Position numbers and translations under genes: made by a program
Shown: positions 13,717-14,252 of the stretch, piece after piece
Layout of the letters: each line of letters starts with the position of its first letter
Numbering within the stretch: the stretch's first letter is position 1
Source of the DNA: Bacteroidota bacterium
GTDB lineage: Bacteria; Bacteroidota; Bacteroidia; Chitinophagales; Saprospiraceae
Reading direction: 5' to 3'
DNA: 14,252 nt
Assembly (NCBI GenBank): GCA_018969455.1
Contig: JAGWYI010000040.1
Coordinates: 1-14,252, forward strand
The notes under the pieces: model-generated
Told to the model about the DNA's origin: nothing
Databases searched by the model: none
Seen by the model: the letters and a program-made list of their open reading frames with translations, nothing else

Positions 13717-14252
13717 ATGGAATCTGTAGCCGTATTCTGTGGCGCGAATAAAGGAAATAAGCCTTATTTTGCCGAACAGGCTGCCGAATTGGGCAAAAAT
13801 TTGGCCGAACGCAACATTCACGTTGTATTTGGAGGAGGAAGCGTGGGGCTGATGGGCGTCTTGGCCGATTCGGTTCTGGCACATGGCGGCCCCATCACGG
13901 GTGTCATTACCCATCAACTCAACACCCTGGAACTTGGCCACCCTGGCGTAAAAAACATGATCGTTGTCGAATCTATGGCCGAACGACGAACCATGCTGAT
14001 AAAGGGTACCGATGGTGTCATCACCCTGCCGGGCGGTTACGGCTCCATGGATGAATTTTTCGAATCGCTCACCCTGGCCCAGCTTCATCAATACCGAAAG
14101 CCCATCGGTTTGCTCAACGTCAATGGATATTACGACCCCTTGCTGGCCATGATGGATCACATGGTTAACTTTGGATTTTTGAAAAGTGAAAACCGAAAAC
14201 TGTGTGTAGTGGCCCAAACAATTCCCGATTTAATCGACCAAATGTTGGCCTA
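13717..14252 (+). CDS. LOG-family protein (nucleoside 5'-monophosphate phosphoribohydrolase), 3' end outside window
   Basis: 178 codons are visible and the frame is still open at the edge; the family is normally about 180-195 residues, so little is missing. Motifs: SVAVFCGANKGNKP (3-16), Rossmann loop FGGGSVGLMGVLAD (38-51), MAERRTMLI (87-95, the M-x-x-R-K/R element) and LPGGYGSMDEFFE (104-116), matching PGGxGTxxE with Ser for Thr. LOG proteins cleave the N-glycosidic bond of AMP-type nucleotides and, in some organisms, release active cytokinins (family knowledge). They are cytoplasmic dimers. The ATG at 13717 gives the canonical N-terminus. The gene is divergent from the lipoprotein gene across 198 bases. 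A small hairpin CCGGT-ATGT-ACCGG lies at 13654-13667 upstream, with no clear promoter. Confidence 0.93.
   Translation, partial: MESVAVFCGANKGNKPYFAEQAAELGKNLAERNIHVVFGGGSVGLMGVLADSVLAHGGPITGVITHQLNTLELGHPGVKNMIVVESMAERRTMLIKGTDGVITLPGGYGSMDEFFESLTLAQLHQYRKPIGLLNVNGYYDPLLAMMDHMVNFGFLKSENRKLCVVAQTIPDLIDQMLA

Noticed and set aside
13702..14217. Minus-strand 171-codon open frame at the right edge
   Set aside because: Antisense of the LOG-family gene, whose PGGYGSMDE and GGGSVGLMG motifs are unmistakable.

Overview
The window looks like chromosomal DNA from a member of the Bacteroidota, probably a Saprospiraceae-like environmental lineage. Four things point there. FabI has the Bacteroidota form (N-terminal FGALDNQSIAWKVAE, active-site stretch YSEMAESK). 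There is a Porin_10-type outer-membrane barrel and a lipoprotein with a CKKED start. Exact TAnnTTTG -7 promoter elements lie before fabI, the lipoprotein gene and the small secreted-protein gene. Start codons lack obvious Shine-Dalgarno sequences. The species cannot be named from this.

Left part (1-2134): this is the accessory, conflict-system-like region. A strong terminator (45-81) precedes a plus-strand gene (139-747) for a small protein ending in an Effector-Associated Domain of the EAD11 type. Facing it tail to tail is a minus-strand gene (989-2134) for a nucleoside phosphorylase/nucleosidase-superfamily enzyme with a helical extension. Both proteins carry the same unusual short segment (S-K-N-V-V..S.I..G-G....G-D). 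In the first it sits just before the EAD; in the second it is the extreme C-terminus. I read the pair as a candidate immune module, with an adaptor/sensor and a nucleotide-cleaving effector joined through a shared beta-type tag. The 241-base gap between them is rich in structure: two perfect inverted DnaA-box-like 9-mers and a cluster of CCTGGCAT repeats.

Middle part (2135-5608): a divergent helical-repeat protein of unknown function (2466-3851) comes first. It is followed on the minus strand by a small secreted fibronectin-III-like protein (3889-4257) and a regulator joining an XRE-like helix-turn-helix to a degenerate phospholipase-D-like domain (4525-5430), with a 14-bp AT palindrome in front of it.

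Right part (5609-13518): a co-directional minus-strand run read from right to left: surface lipoprotein, SAM methyltransferase (7 bases later), YfnA-like amino-acid permease, sirtuin (ATGA overlap with the permease), fabI and a Porin_10-type porin. The lipoprotein/methyltransferase and permease/sirtuin pairs are clearly coupled; fabI has its own promoter. The porin has no in-frame ATG and carries a terminator-like inverted repeat across its first codons. At the right edge a LOG-family phosphoribohydrolase gene starts on the plus strand (13717) and runs out of the window. No rRNA, tRNA, CRISPR array, transposase or integrase was seen.
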